Notes under the pieces: model-generated
The model's input: the letters and a program-made list of their open reading frames with translations, nothing else
Database searches by the model: none
What the model was told of the DNA's origin: nothing
Virus record (IMG/VR): IMGVR_UViG_3300006924_000154
Span: 1 to 25,029 of that record
Length of the DNA stretch: 25,029 bases
Direction: 5' to 3' (one strand)
From: a virus
Translations under genes and position numbers: made by a program
Part shown: positions 1-5,779 of the stretch, in pieces
Layout of the letters: each line of letters begins with the position of its first letter
Numbering within the stretch: position 1 is the first letter of the stretch

Positions 1-62
1 GCTGAAATCGCTGGGAGTTTATGGTATTCTTCAATCGTTAGATCTGTTCTAATGTTTTTCAC
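1..62 (-). CDS. N-terminus of a putative RecE/DUF3799-type PD-(D/E)XK exonuclease (partial, runs off left edge)
   Basis: Reading leftward from a GTG at 60-62, 20 codons stay open to the window edge and give MKNIRTDLTIEEYHKLPAIS. The pattern 'EEYH..PAIS' is the usual N-terminal signature of phage exonuclease VIII / DUF3799 nucleases, which resect DNA ends for single-strand annealing. The start is supported by the leader AAAACAACGAAAG directly before the GTG, the same motif found before other early genes here. It lies 11 nt after the stop of the 69-residue gene, so it is probably in that operon. A Rad52/Sak-like annealing protein at 4390-4935 is its natural partner. No catalytic residue lies inside the window, so the family call rests on a short N-terminal match. 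Confidence 0.45.
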   Translation of the reverse strand, partial: MKNIRTDLTIEEYHKLPAIS

Positions 63-73
63 CTTTCGTTGTT

Positions 74-283
74 TTAGTATGTACTATTCTTTACACCTTT
101 GACACACCTAGTGAGGTAGTTCAAGTTGTAGAAATTATTTGCATATAAAATAAGAACATTATTTAAGGTTCTATAAGATCCTGTGCTAAATTTTGATTTG
201 ACCCTTTCAACTTGACTAAGGGTAAGATATGTTCTTTCTGACTTTACTTCATCTCCGTCATGATCTATAAAAATTGCTAACAT
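74..283 (-). CDS. Hypothetical early protein, 69 aa
   Basis: I do not recognise this small protein. It has no membrane segment and no obvious motif; the N-terminus (MLAIFIDHDGDEV) looks like a beta strand followed by an acidic turn. ATG start at 281-283, preceded by the leader CTAAAAACAACGAG and an early-type promoter/operator (312-335). It is the first gene after that promoter, and the putative exonuclease gene follows 11 nt later, so the two are probably co-transcribed in the early phase. Confidence 0.65.
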   Translation of the reverse strand: MLAIFIDHDGDEVKSERTYLTLSQVERVKSKFSTGSYRTLNNVLILYANNFYNLNYLTRCVKGVKNSTY

Positions 284-311
284 CTCGTTGTTTTTAGATT
301 ATTTAATAGAC

Positions 312-335
312 CAAATGTAGTATAAAATTTTATAC
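312..335 (-). promoter_or_regulatory. Early-type promoter with palindromic operator (copy 1)
   Basis: On the minus strand a perfect 16-bp palindrome GTATAAAATTTTATAC (320-335) directly abuts TACATTTG (312-319), which fits the Bacteroidota -7 consensus TAnnTTTG. The ATG of the 69-residue gene follows 28 nt downstream. A TTG lies 15 nt upstream of the -7 box, short for a standard -33 element. The same palindrome-plus-box layout recurs at 4141, 5673 and 18280. Confidence 0.65.
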
Positions 336-348
336 AACATTCGTTCTT

Positions 349-555
349 TCAATATTTTTTTCTTAGACCAGAACCAGATCTAATGACAAAACCGTTGTAA
401 TATGGGTTTTTTGTTAGAACAACATAAGTTGAGATCATTTCTACTTTCTTTTTCAACTTAGTATCAAAGCCATAATTCTTACCCTTTATTGTTCCAACTT
501 CCCATTTTTTTGATTTGTGGTTCATGAACTCTATTTCTTCTCCAGCTTTATACAT
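349..555 (-). CDS. Hypothetical protein, 68 aa, SH3-like composition
   Basis: Small basic protein (ATG at 553-555) that overlaps the end of the dCMP deaminase gene by 25 bp and closes the nucleotide-modification operon. The alternation of short beta-like segments (AGEEIEFMNHKSKKWEVGTI) resembles a small SH3-like barrel, but I cannot name a family. No function is claimed. Confidence 0.6.
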   Translation of the reverse strand: MYKAGEEIEFMNHKSKKWEVGTIKGKNYGFDTKLKKKVEMISTYVVLTKNPYYNGFVIRSGSGLRKKY

Positions 556-965
556 GATATGCCTGCTTTGTTTAGTAGGTTTTTTCCGTTTTGTTTTCTA
601 TATTCTAAATGGTAGACTACCCTTTTGATCTTTGCTTGAATAATTAACTTAGCACAATCAAAACATGGTAGCATAGTGCAATATAGGGTTGATCCTTCTG
701 ATGAGATTGTTGAAGTTGCACATTTTACTATGGCATTAGATTCAGCATGAATAACTTCTGATTTTGTAACATTATCAACCTCGCAAGTGTTATTAAAACC
801 AGTTGGAGTCCCGTTATATCCCATTGCTATAATAGTTCCATCTTTTACTAATATGGCCCCTACTTTAGCTCTTTTTGCTTTAGAACATAAGCTAATCTCT
901 TTGGCTATCTCAATATAAGTGTAATCACTGACTGACAAGATGTTGCATTTTTTGTGTAAACTCAT
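531..965 (-). CDS. dCMP deaminase (zinc-dependent)
   Basis: Cytidine/deoxycytidylate deaminase fold, 144 aa from the ATG at 963-965. Zinc ligands and catalytic glutamate are visible: HAE at residues 73-75 and PCFDC at 100-104. 'RAKVGAILVKDG' and 'GYNGTPTGF' are typical of phage dCMP deaminases. The enzyme turns dCMP into dUMP for dTMP synthesis. It overlaps the upstream thymidylate-synthase-like gene by 41 bp and the downstream 68-aa gene by 25 bp. An ATG at 987-989 (MICQDQKAMS...) would add 8 residues; a longer reading uses TTG at 1004. I prefer 965 because it gives the usual spacing to the first conserved helix. Next to a dCMP hydroxymethylase it would divide the dCMP pool between dUMP and modified dCMP. 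Confidence 0.85.
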   Translation of the reverse strand: MSLHKKCNILSVSDYTYIEIAKEISLCSKAKRAKVGAILVKDGTIIAMGYNGTPTGFNNTCEVDNVTKSEVIHAESNAIVKCATSTISSEGSTLYCTMLPCFDCAKLIIQAKIKRVVYHLEYRKQNGKNLLNKAGISCIKLEKK

Positions 966-1725
966 AGCTTTCTGATCTTGGCAAATCATTAAGCTTAAAA
1001 TCAATCAAATCTTTTACTTCATAACTACTATGGATCTTAGGTAAATTAATGGGATGCACTTCTTCGTTATTTTCCACAATGGAGGTAACCATTTTTAAAT
1101 GTCGTTCATAAAAGTGTAATGAATCTGCTTTGTGAAAATAAGTTCCCACCTCAAGTTTAGGGTAGAACTGTTTTAACATAATTAAAACCATTTCTCTTAT
1201 AAAAAAGAATTGAGGTACATCAATGCATGTTCCATATATTAAGTCGTTTGATCTCATTGAGACACTCATATTAAGCTTATTGTCTCTTATCCTAAATGAT
1301 ATAGCATTTGTGCAAATTTTGTCACTTGATTCACTCATCATCACTTCTGGTCTATTTAGAACAATAGTAGCTTGCCTTGAATCCTTATCTTCAATAAGCT
1401 TATCAACAATGTATTGGAACTGGTTTTCAGTAAAAAAATAGTAACCATAGTTTGAATTGTAGTATGGTTTTTTCTTGTTTTTTATAGTAGCCCAGAAAGA
1501 TGATGTCTCTTCTATGTAGGTGTTGTTCCTATCTCCAGATAGATACCAGTTAAATTCTTTAGCGATATATGATAATGATAGTTTTCTACTTGGGAAGTTT
1601 GCAAATGGTTGATCAATATAAAAGCAAAAATCTTCTATCTCATAACATTTAATCCCTCTAGCGTTTATCTCATTAGATCCAAAGTATAGTGTTTTAAAAA
1701 TATCTTTCCAGTTCTGACAAATCAT
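925..1725 (-). CDS. Thymidylate-synthase-family enzyme, predicted dCMP hydroxymethylase
   Basis: 266 aa from the ATG at 1723-1725; a TTG at 1734 would add 3 residues. The numbers here count from that TTG. Recognisable thymidylate synthase blocks are 'DSRQATIVLNRPEVM', the catalytic Cys141 in 'KICTNA', 'MRSNDLIYG' (Arg161, Asp164) and 'DSLHFYERHL' (His207, Tyr209). Aligned with E. coli ThyA from the conserved Arg (R166), position 177 is Asp172 ('YGTCID' against 'LGLPFN'). Asn at that site reads dUMP, and Asp is the known signature of T4-type dCMP hydroxymethylase and its relatives. The His after the catalytic Cys in ThyA is Thr here. The predicted reaction is dCMP plus methylene-tetrahydrofolate to 5-hydroxymethyl-dCMP. 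It overlaps the kinase gene upstream by 32 bp. A dCMP methylase is an alternative product. Confidence 0.78.
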   Translation of the reverse strand: MICQNWKDIFKTLYFGSNEINARGIKCYEIEDFCFYIDQPFANFPSRKLSLSYIAKEFNWYLSGDRNNTYIEETSSFWATIKNKKKPYYNSNYGYYFFTENQFQYIVDKLIEDKDSRQATIVLNRPEVMMSESSDKICTNAISFRIRDNKLNMSVSMRSNDLIYGTCIDVPQFFFIREMVLIMLKQFYPKLEVGTYFHKADSLHFYERHLKMVTSIVENNEEVHPINLPKIHSSYEVKDLIDFKLNDLPRSESYEFTQKMQHLVSQ

Positions 1726-2242
1726 TGCTTTCAATTGTGTTTCCGTTAAAATTTAACTCAATTAATTTTTTTATAGTTTGATATTCTTTATGTTGAATAT
1801 CTCTTAGATTTTTCGGTCTATATTTATCATCTTCTACAATTGGTATTGGACTCATTAAACATATGTGATCGTAGCAAAACTCCTGAACAAACTCAAAGTG
1901 ATTGTGCAAAGATTCACTCAATCTGTAAAAGTTTTTTTGATTCTTCTTTGTTAATTCCTCTATGTTGATGTAGGTGTTTAGATAGTAGAATGAATCAAAA
2001 ATCGATCTATCTATTAAAACATCTGTGTTTTTTACACAATCTATTTCTTGTAAGATTTTGGCCATTATGATTTTCTCTTGAAAAGAGAAGTATTCATTTG
2101 GCTTAGATCTTATTTCATCAATGTCAATATCATACTTTCTTACCTCTTCACCTAAAATTTTAAAATATGGGTATTTATTTTTTAAGAGATTGATCATAGT
2201 GGTCTTCCCACTGTGGCATGCACCACTAAAAGCTATTCTCAT
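1694..2242 (-). CDS. P-loop (AAA-type) kinase, putative deoxynucleotide kinase
   Basis: 182 aa, ATG at 2240-2242. Walker A is GACHSGKT (residues 7-14), and 'VLIDRSIFD' (75-83) corresponds to the DRS-like segment of nucleoside and nucleotide kinases. 'DDKYRPKNLRDIQ' near the C-terminus looks like an arginine-containing lid. This fits the AAA_28/NadR-like group of small P-loop kinases common in phages. The gene is wedged between the carbamoyltransferase (17-bp overlap) and the predicted dCMP hydroxymethylase (32-bp overlap). My inference is that it phosphorylates the modified deoxycytidine monophosphate towards the triphosphate. A kinase with another substrate cannot be excluded. Confidence 0.7.
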   Translation of the reverse strand: MRIAFSGACHSGKTTMINLLKNKYPYFKILGEEVRKYDIDIDEIRSKPNEYFSFQEKIIMAKILQEIDCVKNTDVLIDRSIFDSFYYLNTYINIEELTKKNQKNFYRLSESLHNHFEFVQEFCYDHICLMSPIPIVEDDKYRPKNLRDIQHKEYQTIKKLIELNFNGNTIESNDLSELERYF

Positions 2243-3824
2243 ACAAAAGGATGTTTTCTATTTCTGAATCTTCTCTTACTTGGTAGTTGTAGTTTAACTT
2301 TACATCTCCATGTGTAAAAACTATTGGCTGGCCATGAACATTAAATGAGGTGTTGACTAAACATTTCACTCCTATTTCATTGCACTTTTCTAAGATCTTG
2401 TAGATAAGTGAACTCTCATCATCAATTACTTGAGGACGCCCAGAATATCTATCTTCAAGTGGATATTGGTGCATTACACCATCATATTCATCATGACTAA
2501 CAGATTGATTGTAGTCATGAGTTATGATCATGAATTTATTACTACCAACAACCTTTTTTACGTCTTCTTTTTTAAAGAAAAAATCAACATTCTTACGTAG
2601 CATAACAGGCGCACATGGCATGTATGTGTCTCTGCCGTTTATCTTGTTTACATGATCAACTATTTTTTTCCTTGGTAGAAAGATAGAAGACGTGTTGCAT
2701 AAAGCTCTTGGGCCAAATTCCATATCACCTTGAACAATGTTGACTATTCCACCATTAGTTATTGATTCAATGATCTGTGACATACTATATTGAGATCTTT
2801 TTTTCTCTTCCACTTTCCTCTTACCAAACCTTAAAGATCCAATTTCAAGTCCTTTAACAGCACCTAAAGCCGCGCCCTGATCACCACAAACTGGCATTAC
2901 ACATATTGTTTTTAAGGCATTGGCTAAGACATTGTTTAACTTCACGTTGTAGAAAACTCCACCTGCACAACAAACATTCTTATTTTCAAGTCCTATGAAC
3001 TTGACCATTTTCATGACAGTTTGTTCAAGTAATGATTGGACAAAATAGGCAACAATGATTTTTGTGTCACTATCTTCTTTAAAAACGCTAGTCACGTCAT
3101 TTAGCATTTGATAAACATCTTTCCTAGCCTCATCAAGTAGTTCAAAAGGAATCAGGGATTCTGAAACAATTGGGATGGTTGAATTACACAAACCATCTAC
3201 GTAAATTTTTACGTATTTAGATATTAAAGGATCTAGTACTTGCTTATCCTCTATTGATATGTGTGATTCATATCCAAGTAGTTTGTACTCATCTTGATTT
3301 TCTTTCATTCCAAGGAAACCAATAGAATATTGATACAACAAGCCAAGAGAAAACTTGTATGTGTAAGAACTCCAAATTTCACTCTCAATATTTAAACCAT
3401 CATAACTGAAAACAGAAAATGACTTACCAAAGTTTCCAAATCCATCAATAACAAGAGAAAAACCGTTTGCCTCTCCATTGTGTTCATAGTTGAAATTAAC
3501 GGCTGACTGAGCATGTAATTTATGATGATCAATATGATCTTCAACAGTGCAATTATAGTTCTGAATCAGATCATTCAGAGACTTTTGATCAACGTACTTG
3601 TTGTCAATATCCCTATTAGTAAACCAATCACTTATCGATATCTTACATCCTGATATGTCGATGTGTTTCTTGATTTCATTTATGGCATCAATGGGCCAGT
3701 TTGAACTGCTTTTAATTTTATCAAAACGCTCTTGCTCATAGCCAATTATTTCCTTTGTTGTCTCGTTGTAGTAAACTGCAGACGCATTGTGTCCTACAGT
3801 TATAAGTAAATTCTTATTGCTCAT
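2226..3824 (-). CDS. NodU/TobZ/CmcH-family carbamoyltransferase, predicted 5-hydroxymethylcytosine carbamoyltransferase
   Basis: 532 aa with the complete two-domain layout of the family. The N-terminal Kae1/YrdC-fold ASKHA domain has the metal-binding HHKLHA (residues 100-105), 'LVIDGFGNFGKS' (124-134), 'QDEYKLLGYE' (177-186), 'GGVFYNVKLNN' (288-298) and 'CGDQGAALGA' (313-322). The C-terminal domain has 'GDMEFGPRAL' (366-375), 'YMPCAPVMLR' (401-410) and 'LVNTSFNVHGQP' (489-500). Family members use carbamoyl phosphate and ATP to carbamoylate a hydroxyl group. A phage-type member is known from metagenomic work as 5-hydroxymethylcytosine carbamoyltransferase, making 5-carbamoyloxymethylcytosine. 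The neighbouring predicted dCMP hydroxymethylase supplies the matching hydroxyl. ATG at 3822-3824, overlapping the MazG-like gene by 11 bp. The substrate is inferred from context. Confidence 0.85.
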   Translation of the reverse strand: MSNKNLLITVGHNASAVYYNETTKEIIGYEQERFDKIKSSSNWPIDAINEIKKHIDISGCKISISDWFTNRDIDNKYVDQKSLNDLIQNYNCTVEDHIDHHKLHAQSAVNFNYEHNGEANGFSLVIDGFGNFGKSFSVFSYDGLNIESEIWSSYTYKFSLGLLYQYSIGFLGMKENQDEYKLLGYESHISIEDKQVLDPLISKYVKIYVDGLCNSTIPIVSESLIPFELLDEARKDVYQMLNDVTSVFKEDSDTKIIVAYFVQSLLEQTVMKMVKFIGLENKNVCCAGGVFYNVKLNNVLANALKTICVMPVCGDQGAALGAVKGLEIGSLRFGKRKVEEKKRSQYSMSQIIESITNGGIVNIVQGDMEFGPRALCNTSSIFLPRKKIVDHVNKINGRDTYMPCAPVMLRKNVDFFFKKEDVKKVVGSNKFMIITHDYNQSVSHDEYDGVMHQYPLEDRYSGRPQVIDDESSLIYKILEKCNEIGVKCLVNTSFNVHGQPIVFTHGDVKLNYNYQVREDSEIENILLYENSF

Positions 3825-4116
3825 ATTTTACAAAAGTTCCGTTGTTCATTTTTCCTTTTCTGTCCTTGATCATTTCGTAGGCTGAATCAATGCAATCTTC
3901 TATTTTTAAACCACATAGATAAGAAAGATTTGTAAGCACAACAACACAATCTCCTATTGCATCAATAATATCATCTTCATCTTCTTCTAAAATTGCTGAA
4001 GATAGTTCTCCTACTTCTTCGACTAGTTTCAACACTTGAGTTTTAGGATCTCCTTCTATGAGGATACCTCTATCAGATGCCCATTCTCTAATTAATATAA
4101 ATCTTGGATGTTCCAT
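3814..4116 (-). CDS. MazG-like nucleotide pyrophosphohydrolase
   Basis: 100 aa from the ATG at 4114-4116; a TTG at 4143 lies inside the -7 box and is unlikely. The first metal motif is EEVGE (33-37) and the second is 'DAIGD' (52-56), with Asp in place of the usual leading Glu. The C-terminal 'DRKGKMNNGTFVKY' is typical of phage MazG-like proteins. Such enzymes cleave (d)NTPs to (d)NMPs and pyrophosphate. First gene of the modification operon, 25 nt after a TAnnTTTG box. A tempting inference is dCTP hydrolysis, feeding dCMP to the hydroxymethylase and clearing unmodified dCTP as T4 gp56 does, although gp56 is a different family and the specificity is not visible. Confidence 0.8.
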   Translation of the reverse strand: MEHPRFILIREWASDRGILIEGDPKTQVLKLVEEVGELSSAILEEDEDDIIDAIGDCVVVLTNLSYLCGLKIEDCIDSAYEMIKDRKGKMNNGTFVKYEQ

Positions 4117-4140
4117 TTTTCGTTGTTTTGGTTTATAAGG

Positions 4141-4166
4141 CAAAAATAAGTATAAAGTTTTATACT
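4141..4166 (-). promoter_or_regulatory. Early-type promoter with palindromic operator (copy 2), drives the modification operon
   Basis: Minus-strand TATTTTTG (4141-4148, TAnnTTTG) lies one base from GTATAAAACTTTATAC (4150-4165), a near-perfect copy of the palindrome at 320 and 18288 with one changed centre pair. The leader ends in CCAAAACAACGAAAA before the MazG-like ATG, 24 nt from the -7 box. No TTG -33 box is evident. Confidence 0.65.
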
Positions 4167-4192
4167 AAAAATAAAAAAGTAAATTTATTTTT
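4167..4192. repeat. A/T-only inverted repeat between two operons
   Basis: AAAAATAAA (4167-4175) and TTTATTTTT (4184-4192) form a 9-bp stem made only of A-T pairs with an 8-nt loop. It touches the stop codon of the 64-aa gene. It could be a weak transcription end for the upstream operon or extra operator sequence, but A/T-only stems arise easily in DNA of this composition. Confidence 0.3.
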
Positions 4193-4385
4193 AAGATCCG
4201 CAACCTTCGCAGTCGATATGACTATCCATCGGCTTCGTTCCGTTGATCTTCATCTCGAGATTATGGATCTCATCACGAATTTTCATGTCTTTTATCATGT
4301 CTCCTGAGAGCTTAAGCTTTAGCTTCTTGACTTTAGTTTGAAGCTGAGCTTTTGTTTCTTTGTTTTCAACAGGGTTTTTTTCCAT
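4191..4385 (-). CDS. Small charged protein with C-terminal CxxC, 64 aa
   Basis: I choose the ATG at 4383-4385 (MEKNPVENKET...), 4 nt after the stop of the annealing protein; longer in-frame readings run inside that gene. Lys/Glu-rich helices, probably a short coiled coil at residues 10-50, end in 'DCEGCGS', a CxxC that could bind zinc. Last gene of the DnaA-like/annealing-protein operon. Function unknown; a small recombination accessory protein is possible. Confidence 0.6.
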   Translation of the reverse strand: MEKNPVENKETKAQLQTKVKKLKLKLSGDMIKDMKIRDEIHNLEMKINGTKPMDSHIDCEGCGS

Positions 4386-4389
4386 GATT

Positions 4390-4935
4390 TTAGTTTTTAG
4401 CTTCATCCATAGCAGTAGAATGATCAACCCAAGGTGAATTGATTTCAGGAACATCTCTACGATTTAAGTTCGCACCAAAGATAGTTCCTAGATTTTCGAC
4501 AGCGTCCTTGATTGCATATGATTTTGCTGCTGGAACTGCCAATTGGATAGCGTTCGCTTTGATAGCTCCTAAGTCGGCAGCAGAAGCTCCTTTATCTGTC
4601 TGTACGTTTACTGCTCCAACTCCGTCAACATATCTCCATGTGTTTGTAATTGGGTGCAAGTAATTGACTCGAACAGTTACTTGAACTGAATTAAAAAGCG
4701 GCTGTACTTGCTTAACTTCAATATCAAACTGCTGAAATATCTTCCTGAGCATCTCTTCGATAATCTCAATCGGGATGTATTTCAACTTCTTCTGAAAAGG
4801 GTGAGTTCTTACCCAAGATGGTCGAGGCTCTTTTGAAAGCAATTGATTGAAAGTTTCAATTTTACCTTTCAACTCAAGTTCGGATGCAATTACTTTGATT
4901 GCTGATTCTTTCTTCGCTGGTAGTTTTTCAGACAT
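4390..4935 (-). CDS. Rad52/Sak-like single-strand DNA annealing protein
   Basis: 181 aa, ATG at 4933-4935. 'KYIPIEIIEEMLRKIF' (52-67), 'GVGAVNVQ' (105-112) and 'PAAKSYAIKDAVENLG' (135-150) followed by 'IFGANLNR' match the Rad52/Sak pattern: a Y(I/L)P helix, a G.GA strand and an A-x-x-DA-x-x-LG-x-x-FG helix. Such proteins anneal complementary single strands during phage recombination and replication. The gene overlaps the 71-aa gene by 8 bp and shares the operon of the DnaA-like protein. The putative exonuclease at the left edge would provide the single strands. The core matches the family and the ends are short, so the subfamily is uncertain. Confidence 0.7.
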   Translation of the reverse strand: MSEKLPAKKESAIKVIASELELKGKIETFNQLLSKEPRPSWVRTHPFQKKLKYIPIEIIEEMLRKIFQQFDIEVKQVQPLFNSVQVTVRVNYLHPITNTWRYVDGVGAVNVQTDKGASAADLGAIKANAIQLAVPAAKSYAIKDAVENLGTIFGANLNRRDVPEINSPWVDHSTAMDEAKN

Positions 4936-5143
4936 CTTTTAAAAGTATTGTACCCCCGTTCTTACGAACTAAAGCCTGACCGACTACAAACACAGATTCT
5001 TGCATTCCGTTTATTTCTACCATGATAGGTTCTTTAGTCTTGATTGCTTCTCCTATTACCCTTCGAAAGTAAACAAGATTCCCAGTGTTTTTTTTCTCGT
5101 GGTAATCCTGGATAGTAGTCCACTCTTCAACTTTCACTGACAT
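4928..5143 (-). CDS. Hypothetical early protein, 71 aa
   Basis: ATG at 5141-5143, coupled to the preceding gene by a TAATG stop/start overlap, and it overlaps the annealing-protein gene by 8 bp. Mixed alpha/beta composition with a beta-rich second half (EPIMVEINGMQESVFVVGQA). No family recognised. The tight packing between a DNA-binding protein and a recombination protein suggests a role in DNA metabolism, but nothing in the sequence shows it. Confidence 0.65.
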   Translation of the reverse strand: MSVKVEEWTTIQDYHEKKNTGNLVYFRRVIGEAIKTKEPIMVEINGMQESVFVVGQALVRKNGGTILLKDV

Positions 5144-5649
5144 TATCTATATCTATTTGTGTACAATTTTGATTTTATTTTAAATTTCTCTCTCAACTCT
5201 TCAAGATCTTCTGAAATTAAATCAAAGGTTGAAAGAACTTCTCGACATAGCTTTTCAACTTGTTCAACTTCGCTATTTTCTTGCTCTAAGTTTACAGGTT
5301 CAGGATTTGAAAACTTATCAAGTTCCTTGACGATGTCAAAAATATCTTGATTTGGAATCTTATTGTTTGGACCAACTGGCTGAATCAATTCAAGTATTCT
5401 CTTTTTTGAGTTCAAAACAGTTGCGTGATCTCTACCTCCTGAAACCTTTCCAATTTGATTGAGTGTGAAAAGAGTGTTTTTCGATGCGATGTAGTGATAC
5501 AAATGTCGAGCAAGAACAAAGTCTCCATCTCTTCTTTTACTGATCACGTTTTCTTTTGATTCACCCATGATCATACAGACATCATTTAAAATAGATTCAA
5601 GCCTTGAAAAAGCGTATTTATCACGGAATTTTTTTCTTGTTTCGTTCAT
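5143..5649 (-). CDS. DnaA domain IV-like DNA-binding protein, no AAA+ domain
   Basis: 168 aa, ATG at 5647-5649. Residues 12-90 match the C-terminal DNA-binding domain of DnaA: 'CMIMGESKENVISKRRDGDFVLARHL' type helices (25-50), then the signature 'IGKVSGGRDHATVLNSKKRI' (66-85), close to the bacterial 'GRDHTTVL' motif that contacts the DnaA box. The ATPase domain (III) and domains I-II are absent. The rest (120-165) is an acidic, Glu/Leu-rich probable coiled coil. First gene after an early-type promoter. It could recruit or compete for host DnaA boxes or mark the phage origin. Domain identity is firm, role inferred. Confidence 0.8.
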   Translation of the reverse strand: MNETRKKFRDKYAFSRLESILNDVCMIMGESKENVISKRRDGDFVLARHLYHYIASKNTLFTLNQIGKVSGGRDHATVLNSKKRILELIQPVGPNNKIPNQDIFDIVKELDKFSNPEPVNLEQENSEVEQVEKLCREVLSTFDLISEDLEELREKFKIKSKLYTNRYR

Positions 5650-5672
5650 CTTTCACTGTTTGTTTGGTTACG

Positions 5673-5696
5673 CAAATATAGTATAAAATTTTAAAC
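5673..5696 (-). promoter_or_regulatory. Early-type promoter with palindromic operator (copy 3), DnaA-like operon
   Basis: Minus-strand TATATTTG (5673-5680) abuts GTTTAAAATTTTATAC (5681-5696), which differs from the perfect palindrome at one base. TTG lies 18 nt upstream of the -7 box, the best-spaced -33 candidate of the four copies. The leader CCAAACAAACAGTGAAAG precedes the ATG 23 nt downstream. Confidence 0.65.
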
Positions 5697-5710
5697 TGCA
5701 ACAATTGAAG

Positions 5711-5744
5711 CAAAAAAAAAGGCCGAGAGATGAAGCTCGGCCTT
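5711..5744 (-). terminator. Rho-independent terminator of the tail/lysis operon
   Basis: Minus-strand RNA forms a perfect 9-bp stem AAGGCCGAG/CTCGGCCTT (5736-5744 with 5719-5727), 8-nt loop, followed by nine T (5712-5720). It lies just after the last lysis gene and before the early promoter at 5673. Confidence 0.9.
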
Positions 5745-5753
5745 ACAAACAAC

Positions 5754-5769
5754 GAAGATGTTTCTTCGG
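5754..5769. repeat. Short perfect hairpin before the terminator
   Basis: CGAAGA and TCTTCG flank a 4-nt loop (TGTT), a perfect 6-bp inverted repeat between the stop of the last lysis gene and the main terminator. It may protect the 3' end of the transcript from exonuclease or be incidental. Confidence 0.4.
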
Positions 5770-5779
5770 GATTGAAGAA

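Noticed and set aside
925-1725. Simple thymidylate synthase annotation
   Set aside because: The base-contact Asn is Asp and the gene sits beside a carbamoyltransferase; dCMP hydroxymethylase fits better.
4117-4143. N-terminal extension of the MazG-like protein from TTG 4143
   Set aside because: The TTG is the end of the -7 box, and the family normally starts near the ATG at 4116.
5749-5778. Plus-strand AACAACGAAGATG resembling the early leader, with a 5-codon ORF
   Set aside because: The frame stops after five codons and the bases are explained by a hairpin next to the terminator; probably coincidence.
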